A stretch of DNA of 64,000 nucleotides from Circinella umbellata (GCA_025093555.1 JAIWNF010000039.1:1-64000), one strand, 5' to 3'. Shown: positions 1 through 12,439, counted from the stretch's first letter. Made by a program: numbers and translations. Notes: generated from the letters alone by a model not told the origin.

Positions 1-1
1 T

Positions 2-1384
2 ATCAATGATATTCTCGAAGGTTGTAGGGGTTTTGGAGCTACGATGTCCTCCGGTCTCGAAGTCCCAGGGCTTCTTTTTGCTGATGACCTAGTGTTATTG
101 GCGAATTCCCCTGCCGACCTACAATTGTCTCTCTCGGGAGTCAGTCAGTGGGCCAACTTCAATGAAATGTCCTTTGGAATCAATAAGTGTGGTATAATGC
201 GCTTCCCCGGAGCAGACCCTCTCGAATCACACTGGACATGGAGCCTTCAATCTCAAACAATTCCGATCGTGACCCAATATACATACCTGGGGATTGAAAT
301 CACCCCTTCACTTGAGCTCCTAACTTGGACTCGCAATAAAGTGAAGAAAGCTGATCGCATGCGGTTGGCTATTAGACCGGTCTTGGCCTCAAAAACCATA
401 CCGCTCAACCTACGAGTCCTATTTGTTCGTGCGCTCATTGAGTCGCGCTTACGGTATGGATGTGAGTTGGTAGGATTCAGTCTGGCTCAGTGCCGACCCC
501 TCCAACTAGCCCTCAACCAAGCACTCCTCGATGTTGTTGGGACCATTGGTTCTGGCAACACAGTGTTTGCTCGGTTAGTCCTCTGGCTTGAACTCGATAT
601 ACCTCCTATATCAACCTCAGCCTCTGTGGCCATGATCAGGGCTTATCGAAAATATCAGTCTCTTCCGAGTATTGTCTCGGATGTCTTAAAAGCCCCATCT
701 CTGAGGGGTCAAAGACCATGGGGGAGTAGTGTTCGGCGATGGGCCGCTTCTCATAAGGTTGATCTCGATCTTCCTTACCTCACTAAACAAGAGAAACTGA
801 GTATTGGAGATACACTTATAGGGAGATATAAACGTCAAAATCCTACTAAGGCTTTGACTTATTATTTAAATTCTGATTTGATTCAAACTAAACGTTTTAT
901 TACAAAAGGTACCTTATACCCCCAGTTGGCCGTTGGGCTGACTTGGTTGGTACGTATCCGATGTTCGGCTGTCTGGACTGGAGCTCGTGCAGCTTCCTTG
1001 GGTCTTATCCCTCCTTTCTTCCGTCATCAATGTGTCTGTTGTGGCCTAACCCTCACAGATAGCTTAAACTCAGAGATCCAACATCTCTTAGTGGATTGTT
1101 CACAGTTCTATTCGATTAGACAGTCTTCTGGTCTAGCCGATCTTATTCATAGAGTAAGACAACAATTTGGCCTTCTTCTTGGGCTTTCTCTGCAAAACAT
1201 GCTTCTCGGTGGAGCTACAAATAGCAGCTTGACGCTTGGCACTTTCTGGCTTAACTTGCATAATGGTAATCCAGGTTGTCAACCAGACTTTGTGTCAGTT
1301 GCGACCGTTTTACAACTGGTCATGCCCGTCTACATGGACTTCATCTGGAAACACCGGGTAAGTACTAGTGGAGTGTCAGGGTGA
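2..1384 (+). CDS. LINE (non-LTR) reverse transcriptase, 5'-truncated by window edge
   Basis: The frame is open from base 2, so the start lies outside the window. The visible part begins just before the RT catalytic motif FADDLVLLA (about 20 codons in) and continues through the thumb and a long C-terminal region. A CCHC-like motif (CVCCG followed by EIQHLLVDC) sits around position 1030-1110. This order of RT then C-terminal zinc knuckle is typical of LINE ORF2 proteins, which copy their RNA at a nicked target site. The visible 460 codons have no internal stop, so the copy may be fairly young. The endonuclease and the first RT motifs are not visible. The clade cannot be assigned from this part alone. 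Confidence 0.85.
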   Translation: MNDILEGCRGFGATMSSGLEVPGLLFADDLVLLANSPADLQLSLSGVSQWANFNEMSFGINKCGIMRFPGADPLESHWTWSLQSQTIPIVTQYTYLGIEITPSLELLTWTRNKVKKADRMRLAIRPVLASKTIPLNLRVLFVRALIESRLRYGCELVGFSLAQCRPLQLALNQALLDVVGTIGSGNTVFARLVLWLELDIPPISTSASVAMIRAYRKYQSLPSIVSDVLKAPSLRGQRPWGSSVRRWAASHKVDLDLPYLTKQEKLSIGDTLIGRYKRQNPTKALTYYLNSDLIQTKRFITKGTLYPQLAVGLTWLVRIRCSAVWTGARAASLGLIPPFFRHQCVCCGLTLTDSLNSEIQHLLVDCSQFYSIRQSSGLADLIHRVRQQFGLLLGLSLQNMLLGGATNSSLTLGTFWLNLHNGNPGCQPDFVSVATVLQLVMPVYMDFIWKHRVSTSGVSG

Positions 1385-1779
1385 ACCAGACTCATGCACC
1401 GCATAGTCGAAGCCTCTAAGTAGAGGTATGGCAGAGGATGATTCCTTGAGGAAAGGCCCCCAGGAGTTTTAGTTTTTTGGATGTCACTCCTAACCAGTTA
1501 CCTAGTAACAGTAGTGAATGGTGTATCTAATGGGAGCGGACTTCCACTAAGGCATGGAATTTACCTCAAGATGGCATGGGAGAAACTCCTCAAGATTCGC
1601 TCAAACGCCTCATTCCCAGCTTAATGACTCGTCATCAGAACCAACCAATTCTGCATGTAGAAACTCTCTTTGAGAATCCAGCCAATTATTTCTTTCCTAT
1701 AAGGTAATTAAAAGTATAAGAATAACATACAACAGCTTGAAAACAAATATTAGAACCTACATTAATTAAATATTTCTGC
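1385..1779 (+). other. Probable LINE 3' UTR, non-coding
   Basis: There is no gene here. The stretch follows the LINE stop codon directly, is less AT-rich than what comes after about 1690, and is probably the 3' untranslated tail of the element. I could not find a poly(A) tail or target duplication that fixes its end. Confidence 0.4.
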
Positions 1780-2450
1780 ATTCTTAGAGGGAGAACCAGG
1801 TTCCTGGTAGGCACCACGCCAGGCAATATATCCATAACGCAATGCTGCTTCCTGTGCTTACACCAGGCACAACGTTGATCCCCACTTTCCAGACGATAAC
1901 AAAACTTGTGACTCGACTGGCAATTTCGACACAGATTGAGAGGTTGACAATCTATAACAACAATTGAAATGTATCAACATTACTATAAAAAAAATAATTC
2001 ATATAATAACATACATTCATAGAATATTTCAACTTTTTTACATCCACCAGATAACATTGGTAAGTTAAATGGTGTAATTTGTATGTGAGCACCTTCAACA
2101 TCTTCACGTCTCCCCTCATTCATTGCATCTAAAACTTCAAGATTATCTTTAGTTAAAGATAGTCTGTCTTGTTGTTGTTGTTGTTGTTGTTGTCATGTGA
2201 TAGCCATTGTTATACCAATAAGAAAATTAATTGCCGAAAAATTGAAAAATATATAATACTATGGATATTAAATATACCAACATTTATCCAACTTGTGGTG
2301 TTCTAAAAGTTTATACGCAATAACTGGATTTTGTTTATTTGACCAAACATCAAATTAGATTTCCAGAATCGACAGCATCGAAATATACATTATAAGACGT
2401 TCCCCAAGTAGGATGACCACTGTGCATGAAGAGCACGCTGAATTGCGCGA
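1780..2450 (-). pseudogene. Decayed Cys-rich coding fragment, unknown family
   Basis: On the minus strand, 1950 to 1780 reads as a cysteine-rich segment: CRNC, then a single Cys, then CAWC and a final Cys before a hydrophobic tail. Upstream (about 2195-2040) is a polyglutamine run encoded by (CAA)n followed by an acidic stretch containing NLEVLDAMNEG. A third piece near 2350-2290 reads VWSNKQNPVIAYKLLEH. The pieces lie in order and are separated by AT-rich gaps that could be introns, but in-frame stops occur. I do not recognise the family. The Cys spacing suggests a zinc-binding module. It could be a transposon gene or a dead host gene. Confidence 0.35.
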
Positions 2451-3021
2451 TCGACTTAAGTATTTATTACAAGAAGTTCAACCAAAAAAGAATTGGATAC
2501 ACATGTAGAATTTGGACAAAAACATATTTTACACAAACTACCTTTATTTGATAAGACATTTTCTTTAAGCAATGCTTATTTCTTAATATAGATGATAGTT
2601 ATACAAACGAATTTATTTTGTAATAAAGTTTCTTAACATAACCCCTTTTTTCTTAGTCCACTTGTTAGGTGTACAAATCAAATTTATTTTGTAGAACTTC
2701 TTCCACATAACCTATTTATGTTGACTGAACGAACTTGATTGTAAGTATTGGTTATATAGATGCACTCTTAGAAAGAGTGTATAAAGAAAAATAGGTGCTA
2801 TACCAGAGAATCTATATCATAAAAAATGAGAGAAAAGATAAGGGCCTACATGTGAATGTATTTAGGTTTTTTTTATGCAACACCTTGTGTAAGCATAATT
2901 TATTTTGTATAACTATAATTTATATAATATATTTTTTTTTCTGCATTTTTCAAAATATTGGAAGAACATGCAACATTATGTTCTTTTTTTGTTTTTACAC
3001 ATAAGAAATGGTTGCATTTAC
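2451..3021. other. AT-rich stretch without a gene
   Basis: Only short, low-complexity reading frames are present. I see no domain, repeat or splice pattern that I would call. Confidence 0.4.
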
Positions 3022-3178
3022 TTTCTTTATTCAAAATAGCACCATTACTGGTGAGATTCCTTTTTCTATTTGAGATGGCGACACTACCAGCAAGAGCACT
3101 TTTTTATTCGAGATTGCGACATTACTGTCGAGATTCCTTTTTTTATTCGAGATGGTGACGTTACTGCCAATATTAATT
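3022..3178. repeat. Imperfect tandem repeat, about 38 bp, about four units
   Basis: Four consecutive units follow the pattern ATGGCGACATTACTG then a short variable part then TTTTTTATTCGAG. Unit length varies by a few bases because of the T run. The copies differ by several substitutions, so this is an old array. Confidence 0.6.
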
Positions 3179-3706
3179 TTTTTTATTCATCTTACGAGCA
3201 CACATTATATTGCATTTAGCTTTACTTTCTGACTAGTCTTCAATGAACTCCACTGTAAATTGCGTCTATCAGAAGAATCTTATCTAGCTGGAGTTCAATG
3301 AACTCCACTATGGGATATGCCTTAATAAAAAGATCATGTAAAATATTTTAGGCTTTGCCTTCTTTTCTTTCTTAAAATAAATTTTATTAACACTTAAATC
3401 TATGTCATCTAACAATACGACCCCAACTATCAACAGCACTTTGAGTACACTTACTAGTGTATTTAATTCAAATGTTGATGGTAAAAGGACCAAAATAGAA
3501 TTACAAATTGGAGATATTGTATAAAACTGTTCAGAATCTCAAACAAATAATATTTTATAGATCAAGAACACATCCAGCACTTAGAAATCATCGCTCAGTA
3601 CTTGAACTGAAAAAAGGTGCAATTAGTAACTAAACCTAGAACCCAACATACATATTTTCTTCATTCTAGTTCTGGTTTTGAAACAAGTATTGGAATCAAT
3701 GTTGAG

Positions 3707-6700
3707 TAGGGATCCTCACGGTTCGATTCGGTTCGGTTCCTCAAGAGAACCGAATCGAACCGACCTTTAGTAAGAACCGAACCGAACCGAACCGTGAAGA
3801 ACCGTGAAGAACCGAGAAGAACCGAGAAGAACCGGGGAACCGACAGTAATTTAATGGTCTTTTTTTTTTTGTGAAAAAAACAGATATCTCAAAATATAAG
3901 CACAATAAGTCTTTATATGTAGCCAACAAGTACAATAAAAAAAACAAAAGTCATTTTTTAACTGAATTCCGTTTATTATCAAAAAAAGCTGAATACTTTT
4001 TCTAAATAGTGAATAGAGGTGATGATCTTTAGTTAAGTGTTGTATGTGGTTCTATTGAAGCGAAAATAGTAATAGCAACTACTGAATATTCTATTTAACG
4101 TTGTCATACTGAATGGGAGTTAGAAAATTACTGTTGTTACATCCATAAAGTAATCAGCAAAAAGAAATAAATAACTGACGGCCGTGTTAAATGGAAGAAA
4201 GAAACATATTATTGGTAATTCAGAAAAATAAATATCCATAAAAAAACAGCCATTGTGTTATTGTTGTTACATCTGTAAAAAAAAACTTTCTTTAGATATA
4301 TTCATGGTCGTAGTAATGAAAGGTAGAAAATAGTGTTGTTGGTCCAATAAAAGTAATTGCCTTTTGCCTAAAAGAAAATAATGGCCGTGTTAATTGAAAG
4401 GGAAAAAATATTGTTGTTACATTTGTAAAAGTAAAAAAAGAAATAAGAAAAAAAATAGTTGCTACTTGCAGGGTTATCCATTTTGGATTTCCGTTCCAGC
4501 TTGGCAAAAAAAAACTATTTCAGTGAAATATCTTTTGTGCTTATTATGCTAGAAAGATCAGTTTCCCATTGATGAAAAGAGTTTTCGGTCAATAATTATT
4601 TTAGGCAATATGCACTAGTAGTTAGCATTATCAAGATAGTTTTTTTTTTGGAAGGTATAGTGTCATTGTTAAATTTGATTTCCTTTTTGGAGATTTCTTA
4701 TGATTATTCTTAAATAATTTCCTTTTTAGACACTCCTTCCGACTATTTATAATTATCCTCAATACTTCTTGCGCTTTGTAATAATTATTGCTTGGCAATT
4801 ACATCATAGTCATCATTGTCAAAATTAATGCTAATCATAATTATCATTATTATTATTATCATTATTACCATTACATATTATATTCCGCAGTAGTTTTAGA
4901 AAGCATATAAATACCCATCATAATCATTAGATAAAAAAAACATTTTACGTTATCCTTTATTATTTTTCTTCGTTATTCTATTTTATTTGGCTACGGTGTT
5001 ATCTCCCTCCCCAGATATATTTCAACGAAAGTTAATTTTTTTTTACTTACAACTACCTTCAATTTACTTTTCAGCGATGCCATTCCAAACCGGTTCTTCA
5101 TCCAGAAATCCTCTTGGTGCTCTTCACGATGAGGTAAAATAAGCATTGATTATACAAAAGTATCGAGCTATAAAATCACAAAGAACATTTGTAACCATAT
5201 TGTCCTTCTTATCCTTTTGTTATATTCCTTTCCATTAGTTCAACCCATCGCCATATTCAAACTCTCCCTTTGTTTCATCTCCAACCCCAAGTTTTTCCCG
5301 TCAAGCTTCTGCCATGTCTATCGATCGTGATCAATCAAGTACTATTGATGATAATGACACTGAGTCCATTTCGAGTGTCGTATCTGGATCCCAACACGAT
5401 TCATCCGTCAAGGAAACTAGCTTTATATTTAAATATGGATACGGCCAACGTTTTACTGATGATAAAGGTGCCCCTCGAATTAAATGCTTGGTGGGTACTT
5501 GTAACCGCTCTTTTGCTTCGAAGGATTCCTCTACTTCTGGTTTAGTCAAGCATTTGCATAACAAGCATCAAATAACAGCAGATAATGGCCCACATACAGG
5601 TGCTAAGCGTTCTGGAGGTCCGATGGATTTGTTCGTCCAAGCAAAACGTCCCCGAGTTTTTACAGCTGATGATTTTATAAAGACATTTATCAAATTCATT
5701 GTTAAAACCAAACTTCCTTTTACAATGGCCGAGAATGACGATTTACAAGAGCTCTTGAACATTGCGCAATCAGCAACAGCAATGGAAATGGTAAAACTTC
5801 CAAGTACAGACACCATTACAAGAAAGGTAAAATATTAGTTCTCCCCACCCCTTTTTTTGTTTTGTCATTATATTTAACAAACTAACACATTATATTTTAT
5901 TTTACCTTCAGACCAAAGAAGAGTATGACTTTTACAAAAAAAAACTGCACAACTTGCTAGATTCCCTTCCTGTAATTTCTTGTACACTTGATGGTTGGAC
6001 TAGTCCATATAATGATGCTTTCCTCGCGGTCACCGGTCATTGGATATCAACTTCTACTTGGACGATGCAAGAAGTAATTCTCGGTTTCCAGCCATTGAAT
6101 GGTCCTCATTCGGCAGAGAATTTGGCAGCAGCATTCTTGGAAATTATCAACGATTTCAACCTAGGTCCCAAGTTATTCACAATTACGACTGACAACGCAT
6201 CCAACATGAAAAGAATGGCCCTGGAAGTAGAAAAATATGCTGAAGAAAAAGGATGGTAGGTTAAACATTATACAATATATCAAAATATATCAACATGACA
6301 CTAATATAAATATACCAATCTATAGGCCGTTTCGTACAAGAAGCCATCATATACCGTGTCTTGGACATGTGTTAAATTTAGCCGTTCAAGATATTTTGAA
6401 GTGGGGTATGAATGAATCATATGTCGAGCAAGAAAATAACGACGATTCAGAAAGAGCAAACGAGCACGATCGTTTTGGGGACAATGGCGAACGACAAGTG
6501 ATGAGCTCACTTATTAAGCTTCGAAAAGGCATAACAAAAATACGGTATGATAAACACTATTTTTTTTTTTTTTTTGCAAAAAGTTGTTATTATTAGAAAA
6601 TACTCATAAACATCCAATATCACAATAAATATAGGTCCTCACCACAACGTACAGAGAGATTTATGCGCGCGCAAGAAATACATTGCGCAACAAAACTCAA

Positions 6701-7975
6701 GCTGTCACTCGATGTACCAACACGATGGAACTCCACTTACCAAATGTTGACACGAGCATCCTTGTTACAAGTCCCATATAATAGTGTGTGTTCTACAAAT
6801 ACCGAATTGCACGAGTTCCAGCTGAGTGATCTTGAATGGACCCACATTTCCCAGGTCAAGTCCATGCTCCTCAAGTTCTGGGAGACAACCATTGAGTTAT
6901 CAGCAAGTCAAAGCCACGCGACAATCAATACCGCCATCGTTCATTATAATTTGATAATGGATTCCTTGGAAGATGTCGAAAGTAGTAATTATCCAGCCGA
7001 ACTCAAGAGAGCAGCAAGACGTGGATTACAAAAGCTGCAAAGATATTATTGTAAGGTTGATAATACACATATATATGCAGTTGCAACGGCCCTTGATCCA
7101 CATATGAAGTTTACTTGGTGGCGTACCAGTGGTTGGGAAGAGGAATACCAGAACATGAGCCAAAGGATGGTTAGGGATGCTTGGGCAGATTTCCCCAAAT
7201 CTGTAACAATGGAGTCTGAAGCGAACGAAGAATTGCGACGGTTATACAGTTTGTATAATACAAGCGATGAACATGACGAACTTGACGATTATCTTCAAGA
7301 ACGATTGCGTGTGCCAATGCTCCGAAAGAAAGGTCAAAAGGCACCGGAATTTTTATACTGGGAGGCTCAGTCACAGTGGCCTAATTTGGCGCGTATGGCT
7401 GCCCAATATTTCGCAGTACCAGTAACCTCCACTCCTTCTGAGCGCTGTTTTTCGCAAACACGACTCCTCTTACCTTATACACGCAACCGTTTGTCACCAG
7501 AGACCATACAAAGACTAATGCTTTTAGATTCTTGGACTTCTTTTAATTCCGACGAGTAACACTTCTTCTACCTCTTTTTATTATACTATTTTTCATTGCT
7601 CTTTCCCTTTCTTTTATTATTATTATTCTTTTTATTATTATTCTTTCCATTATTATTTTTTTCCATTACTATTATCTTTACTATTATTGCTATACTTTTT
7701 TTTCCAATACAGATTCAATAAAATCCGCATGCTTCTCTTATTTAACAGCTTACACTTTATATAAAAGAATTCCACGCTATTTATATTTATGTTTTATTTT
7801 TGCAATTAATGTTTTCTCAACCATAATGTCAGGGCTCACACATCTACTAAATTATAATGTCGGTTCTCGGTTCTTTCCATGTAGAACCGAGTCGGTTCCG
7901 GTCGGTTCCTTCCATAGAACCGTCTCGACTTTTCTCGGTTCGGTTCCGGTTCTTCGGTTCTCATGAGGATCCCTA
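3707..7975 (+). mobile_element. Complete hAT DNA transposon, 4,269 bp
   Basis: The ends are perfect 12-bp inverted repeats, TAGGGATCCTCA on the left and its complement on the right. They are flanked by an identical 8-bp target duplication, ATGTTGAG (3699-3706 and 7976-7983), as expected for hAT. Both subterminal regions are packed with GAACCG/CGGTTC motifs (3720-3845 and about 7860-7960), likely transposase-binding repeats. The only gene is the transposase at 5077-7559; the rest is AT-rich filler (3850-5076 and 7560-7850). Intact ends, intact duplication and an open transposase suggest a recent insertion. It landed inside an exon of the unknown gene starting at 3402. Confidence 0.95.
5077..7559 (+). 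CDS. hAT transposase (five exons, about 710 aa, apparently intact)
   Basis: My exon model is 5077-5133, 5239-5826, 5912-6255, 6326-6544 and 6635-7559. All junctions are GT..AG and the sum is 2,133 nt with no internal stop. The protein has an N-terminal BED zinc finger (CLVGTC then HLHNKH in exon 2) and an RNase-H-like DDE core, with the first Asp in CTLDGWTS and the second in TTDNASNM. The C-terminal hAT dimerisation region contains FAVPVTSTPSERCFS. It catalyses excision and integration of the element through its inverted repeats. The start at MPFQTG is chosen because exon 1 splices in frame into a Ser/Pro-rich leader ahead of the internal Met at 5314. All hallmark residues are present, so activity is plausible but untested. 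Confidence 0.9.
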
Positions 7976-8577
7976 ATGTTGAGCATTGTATAAGAAATTT
8001 AACATTTTTTTGATAATATAAGACACTTTTTAATATTGCATGCTTTAGGTAAAACGTAGACGCACTACAGCACAACATGATGATAATGAGAGCATTGATA
8101 ACAGTGTCACTGAAACTATAGAAGACATCAATGAAACTGGAACTGAGACTGCAGCAACAACAGCCCATCAGTTCGAAGTTAATGACTGTAAGCTTAATTA
8201 ACAATATATCTAAAAATATAATACATCCACTAATATCTCTCTAAACAGATGTTGCCAGTCTGCAAGTTCCAGTTTCGATGCAACTAGAAACACTGATGGA
8301 TGGCCTGTCTATCAGTGGTTTACATGTACTCGAGTTAGACTTTACCAACTTGAGCATTGAAAGAATCAATGAAGCAAATAGATTCCAAAGCTTGCTAATA
8401 TCAAGAACCACAAGCAAGTTTCAGCTAACTGTATACTATATACAGTTAGCTGCTTTGAAACTAAAGATTGAGCAAGAGGACGGTCCTATGGAAACTTTTG
8501 CTTTTATTCAAAGTTTACTTCCAAAAGGTAAAGCATTCAATATTATACTCAAATTGACAAAAACAATTACTAAATAG

Positions 8578-9181
8578 AGCTTTATAGATGTAAGAATTGA
8601 TAAGCATCAAAAGCAAAAGATCGTTAAAGGTATGATTAGTGGCTATTGATGGCTGATGCTTATTAGAGCATCTACACCATTGTTGCTCTTATATCACACC
8701 ACCAAAACAAATAATAAATTGTCAAGGGTAAATTGTCTTCTTATCTTCTTTATACATCATACAAGATGTTGACACTAATAAAATTTATAGTGGTACATTG
8801 CACAAACAGAAAGCAACATAGAACAAATTGTGCCCCATTCAAGGGTACAATCTTTAATCAATTTGCCCTTAAATGATGATACATGCAAAGAGTTACTTGG
8901 ACTCTTTACCACTATATAAGGCATTACAGAATCCTTGATACCTTAAGACTTAATAAATTATTCTTTAAATATTTTAATATGTATTCAAATATAATATTTT
9001 TCATTTTACTTTACTTACATTTTATACTTTGTATAGGAACATACAGTACTATATGCCTACTTGAAAATAAATAATATGTGTAAAACAGCTGGATTAACTA
9101 TTTAATATTTTACAAACTACAAAATAAATTTCTTTGCTTCTTTTCCCTCAATCTCTCACTTTCTAATTTTTTTCTAAAAAA
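8578..9181. other. AT-rich spacer without a gene
   Basis: This separates the unknown pseudogene from the SSB-like gene. Only low-complexity frames are visible. The T/C-rich stretch just before 9182 could be a splice acceptor or leader region. Confidence 0.4.
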
Positions 9182-11505
9182 ATGTCAATAAAAATCTCGT
9201 TCACTGGTACTATTACAATAGATGTTGATTTTGTTATCACTCCAAAGGTTGTTCGTGGCGAAATTCAAGAGCGCCTATATGCCTCATTTTCTGCAATGTG
9301 TGATTGTCAGTTCTTCCGCATCTTTGTGTCGCATCCACCACTTCTCACCTGGCTCCATGCAAATGATGTTCGTGAGGGATCGACCTTAGTTATCCAAGGT
9401 CGGCTGTGCATTGGCAGCTACCTCAACCGCCATGGTGCTTGCACCACAAGTTTTTCAGTTACTGCTGAACGTTTTGCATTAGCAGTTAGCACAGATGAGA
9501 TAAATACGAGTAGTAAAAAATAGAAAGATGGGACTAAAGTAAAATATAGTTGAGAATCTGTTTATTCCTGAAATAAAATAACTACTCTTTTATATCTTTT
9601 CTAAATTATGTAACTATCTTATTTTATCCGATCATGGCTAAACTATGTTTTATACGAATGGATGAGAGGACCTATTATATCTGTTCTATTATAAATATTA
9701 ATTCTAGATCATTCTCTGAAACCGTTTGTGACAGTTGTTACTAATCTTATTCTTTCTTTGACGTTCTTTTTTTATCCGGATTAATAATAAGAACGAATCA
9801 AAGTAAATAATAGTGTGTGTGATATTTGGTTATTTTAATAAAAGTAGGAATAAAAACAGACAAGGTATAAATCCTTTGAGACTTTGTTATATATCTTTAA
9901 TAATAATTTAGAAACTAGAATAAAGTTATTTCTTTAAAATAATATTTACAACCCATATTTATATGATTTCGATTCTATAAGTTATGGGGCTTAGTTAATG
10001 GAATGATGTCGCTGATTGATAGTAGAGTCGGGTACTTGATATTAGTCATTAATATTGAGAAGGTTACTATAGCTACTGTTCTGAAGTATATTGGGCTTAG
10101 CCATGATACTCTCTTTTATTCTTTAATTTAAGTTGACGAGGCGCAGGACATCGTTATGCGATTTTACTCAGTTTCCTTTTTAGAATTGAGTTCTGTTCAC
10201 GTCTGTATTTTAAATATTTTAAATATGAATCCTTATTTCATCTGGGATAAAGAGATAATGTTCTTATAATACAACAGTGTATAATTGGTTATATCTTTTA
10301 TCCTTGACAGAATGTTGTTTGACCAATTATTCATGAATGGATGGAATATATGTGTTATTATGGTGGTTCACCACAACAGAGATGATAATTAGTGCATCTG
10401 TTGCTACAGAGCAGCCGGGTATCCCAGATGCCACCCAACAAGTCACTACTGCTATGCTTCGAGACCAAGGAGTTCTGCATCAAAATATAATGTAAGATTT
10501 TGTTGATGATCTTGACTGTGTTTCTTCAACAGAACACACAGAACTTTTCATTCGTCAATTCCTCATAGCATTTCCTATGCAACTAGCAGGAATCGAGCAA
10601 ACATCAGCTAGGATATTAGCAATGAAGATTGCTCCTGAAAACTGCCGTCGTCTATTACTTCAGACACCAACCCAAGTGGAAGTTCCAGAAGTTGTTGACT
10701 GGATCCGCACTTCGAATGTGACTATTAACACTAGTCAATTAACACATTCAATCATACAATCATTCATCACTGATATGAATATCAGATCTGGAATGTCTGA
10801 ATCTTCTACTACACAAGAGTCATGGGTATAATTTCTGTTCTTGTACTTTTTTTTTCTTCTTTTTCTTTTTCTTTCTCTTTCTCTTTCTCTTTCTCTTTTT
10901 TTCTTTTCCTATCTTCTATTCTTTCTCTCCTGTCCTTTTCTTAATAAATATGAATACCAATACTTTTATCATCTACTTCAAAGCATCTTCAGTTTCATTT
11001 GGTAAACGTTCTAATATAATAAATTCTCGACCAGGAACACTTTCAGCATGGCTTGTTACATCCTCACAAACTACTATTAAAGGATATACTATTGTTGAAA
11101 AGTATGGCTTTTTTTAAATAAAAACTTTAAGATAACTGACATTGTACTAAAGAACTAACATAAATACATTTTAATAGCGTTCTAAAACCTATCAAATGTA
11201 AAATTGCATATGAAGCCTGTAATCCTTGGAACTTTAATTTAGATAATTCTATAGCAGTGTATTCTACAGTTGCCACTGGTACATTTGCTGAATATATCCC
11301 AGCTGAAAGTCTCAATACCCATCAACTAACAAAACATCTAATTGTCACAGTTACCATATTGTCACATCCATATAGTGTGCTACCTTCTAGCATTCCTCAA
11401 CTACTTTGACAGTATTTTGTTTCTATTTGCCTTTCTGATTTGGCACCTCCTCCTTCTGACCAACAATCTAGTACAGTGACATCGGCTCTACCTTTTGTTC
11501 ATTGA
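9182..11505 (+). pseudogene. SSB-like OB-fold gene, copy 1, interrupted
   Basis: The first part (9182-9523) reads as an SSB-type OB fold: FFRIFVSHPP, then NDVREGSTLVIQGRL, then SFSVTAERFALA, resembling the strand pattern of bacterial and mitochondrial SSB proteins. About 870 bp of AT-rich DNA follow. Coding then resumes near 10400-10831 with a helical part (ELFIRQFLIAFPMQLAGI) that matches the downstream part of copy 2, so the original was one protein. Further exons follow: 10977-11096, ending at a GTATGG donor, and from 11179, containing VYSTVATGTFAEYIP. There is an in-frame TGA at about 11407 after SIPQLL, with the frame then open to 11505. The family is known for binding single-stranded DNA; the role here is inferred. 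It is probably a gene of a mobile element rather than host mitochondrial SSB, because two broken copies lie within 7 kb. Confidence 0.55.
9530..10400. other. AT-rich block separating the two halves of the SSB-like gene
   Basis: No coding potential is visible. Because copy 2 has the two protein parts almost contiguous, this block is probably an insertion, perhaps an LTR-type sequence. It shares the phrase CTGTTTATTC followed by a TGAAA-type run with the solo LTR at 34121. I could not define ends or a target duplication. Confidence 0.35.
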
Positions 11506-11576
11506 ATAAGGTGGGAGTCAGCTAAAAGGGTGTTTTTTGCAAAAATGAAAATATATTTAAAGCCCGATTTGGGTAC

Positions 11577-11997
11577 TGTTGTATCCAACACATATTATTC
11601 ATAAAGATAATTATTTGTCATTCTAATTATTAAAGTATAGCGTATCTTTAATTATGCTTTGCTGACATTTCGTGTAATTCCCTATTTGGACCATGATTTA
11701 TAAGAACACAGAAGTCCATCTTCTATAATGATATAAGGTTACAGCTGCATAGATATATCATATCGTCAACCGCTCAAAGCCTAATCTTAATATTATTAAT
11801 CTTATATTCATAATTCATACGGCCATGACAAATATAAATCTTATGTATACACATATCAATATATCCCACTGATAATAAGATTCATATAAATAGAGATAAT
11901 ATTTTATTTTAATAAACTTCAGTTCAATTATTGTTCTTTTGGGTCTCATTGACTTTTTAACGTCTCTTTTATTTTATTATATTTGATTGATATAACA
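11577..11997 (-). repeat. Candidate LTR, 421 bp
   Basis: It is bounded by TGTTGTATC and GATATAACA, a near-perfect short inverted repeat of TG..CA type. A purine-rich tract (GGGAGG on the minus strand) abuts the right end, as a polypurine tract would for a minus-strand 3' LTR. No matching 5-bp duplication is present, so this may be a fragment of a longer decayed element. Confidence 0.35.
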
Positions 11998-12439
11998 CCT
12001 CCCAAAAAAAAAAGAGAGAAAATAAAAAAAGGCTAGTCTAAATGCACGAAAAGAAAGCATGCACGACAGATAAGAAAAATAGGGGTATTCTCACCACACT
12101 ACAAAACTAATCATAAAACTTTTGAGGATAAAACCTCCCAGACAAAAAGAAAAAAATACAAAAAGATAAAAAAAAATATACAATGAAAAAAATATAAGAT
12201 GAAAAAAAAAATTAAGGTGAAAGAAAGATATAGTATAAAAATACTATTCCATTTCCACATCTTCCCCATGGCTACGATTGCGACCCGAACCTCAAGTGCC
12301 GTGACCAGCACCAGTTACACCAGTCAAGCTGGCACCTTCACCACCACCACCACCAGCACCACCATTCCCCTCTTCACTATTATTGCTAGTCAGTTCACTG
12401 TTGGTAGTGATCATCGAAGAGGGTTAATCATTAATTAGT
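11998..12439. other. Low-complexity region, no gene called
   Basis: It holds poly(A) tracts and a short Thr/Ser-rich frame (12268-12438) made mostly of ACC and AGC codons. There is no recognisable domain, and the frame is likely a by-product of the (ACC)n repeat. Confidence 0.35.

Larger units (their letters stand above)
3402..8577 (+). pseudogene. Unknown gene split by a hAT insertion and a frameshift
   Basis: A start at 3402 opens a Ser/Thr/Asn-rich N terminus (MSSNNTTPTINS). Near 3518 the frame shifts, after which coding continues (KTVQNLKQIIFY, then RTHPALRNHRS). A later exon begins after TCTAG at 3670 and is cut at 3706 by the hAT element; the same exon resumes at 7984 and ends at a GTATAAG donor. 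The next exon (from 8049) starts with a basic KRRR stretch, possibly a nuclear localisation signal, followed by an acidic Thr-rich segment. The last exon (8249 on) holds a hydrophobic helical region ending near LQSLLPK-like residues; 8577 is the end of its open frame, and a GTAAAG donor lies earlier. The family is not recognised. It lies upstream of, and in the same orientation as, the SSB-like gene at 9182, so both may belong to one mobile element. Confidence 0.45.

Noticed and set aside
3022..3178. CRISPR-like array
   Set aside because: Units are contiguous and diverged, without unique spacers, and the genome is eukaryotic.
3291..3307. Palindrome GGAGTTCAATGAACTCC as a regulatory site
   Set aside because: It is a single short palindrome without a neighbouring gene start; a related half-site lies close by, which may simply be a small duplication.
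12268..12438. Thr/Ser-rich small secreted protein
   Set aside because: The frame is built from an (ACC)n-type repeat and has no signal peptide.
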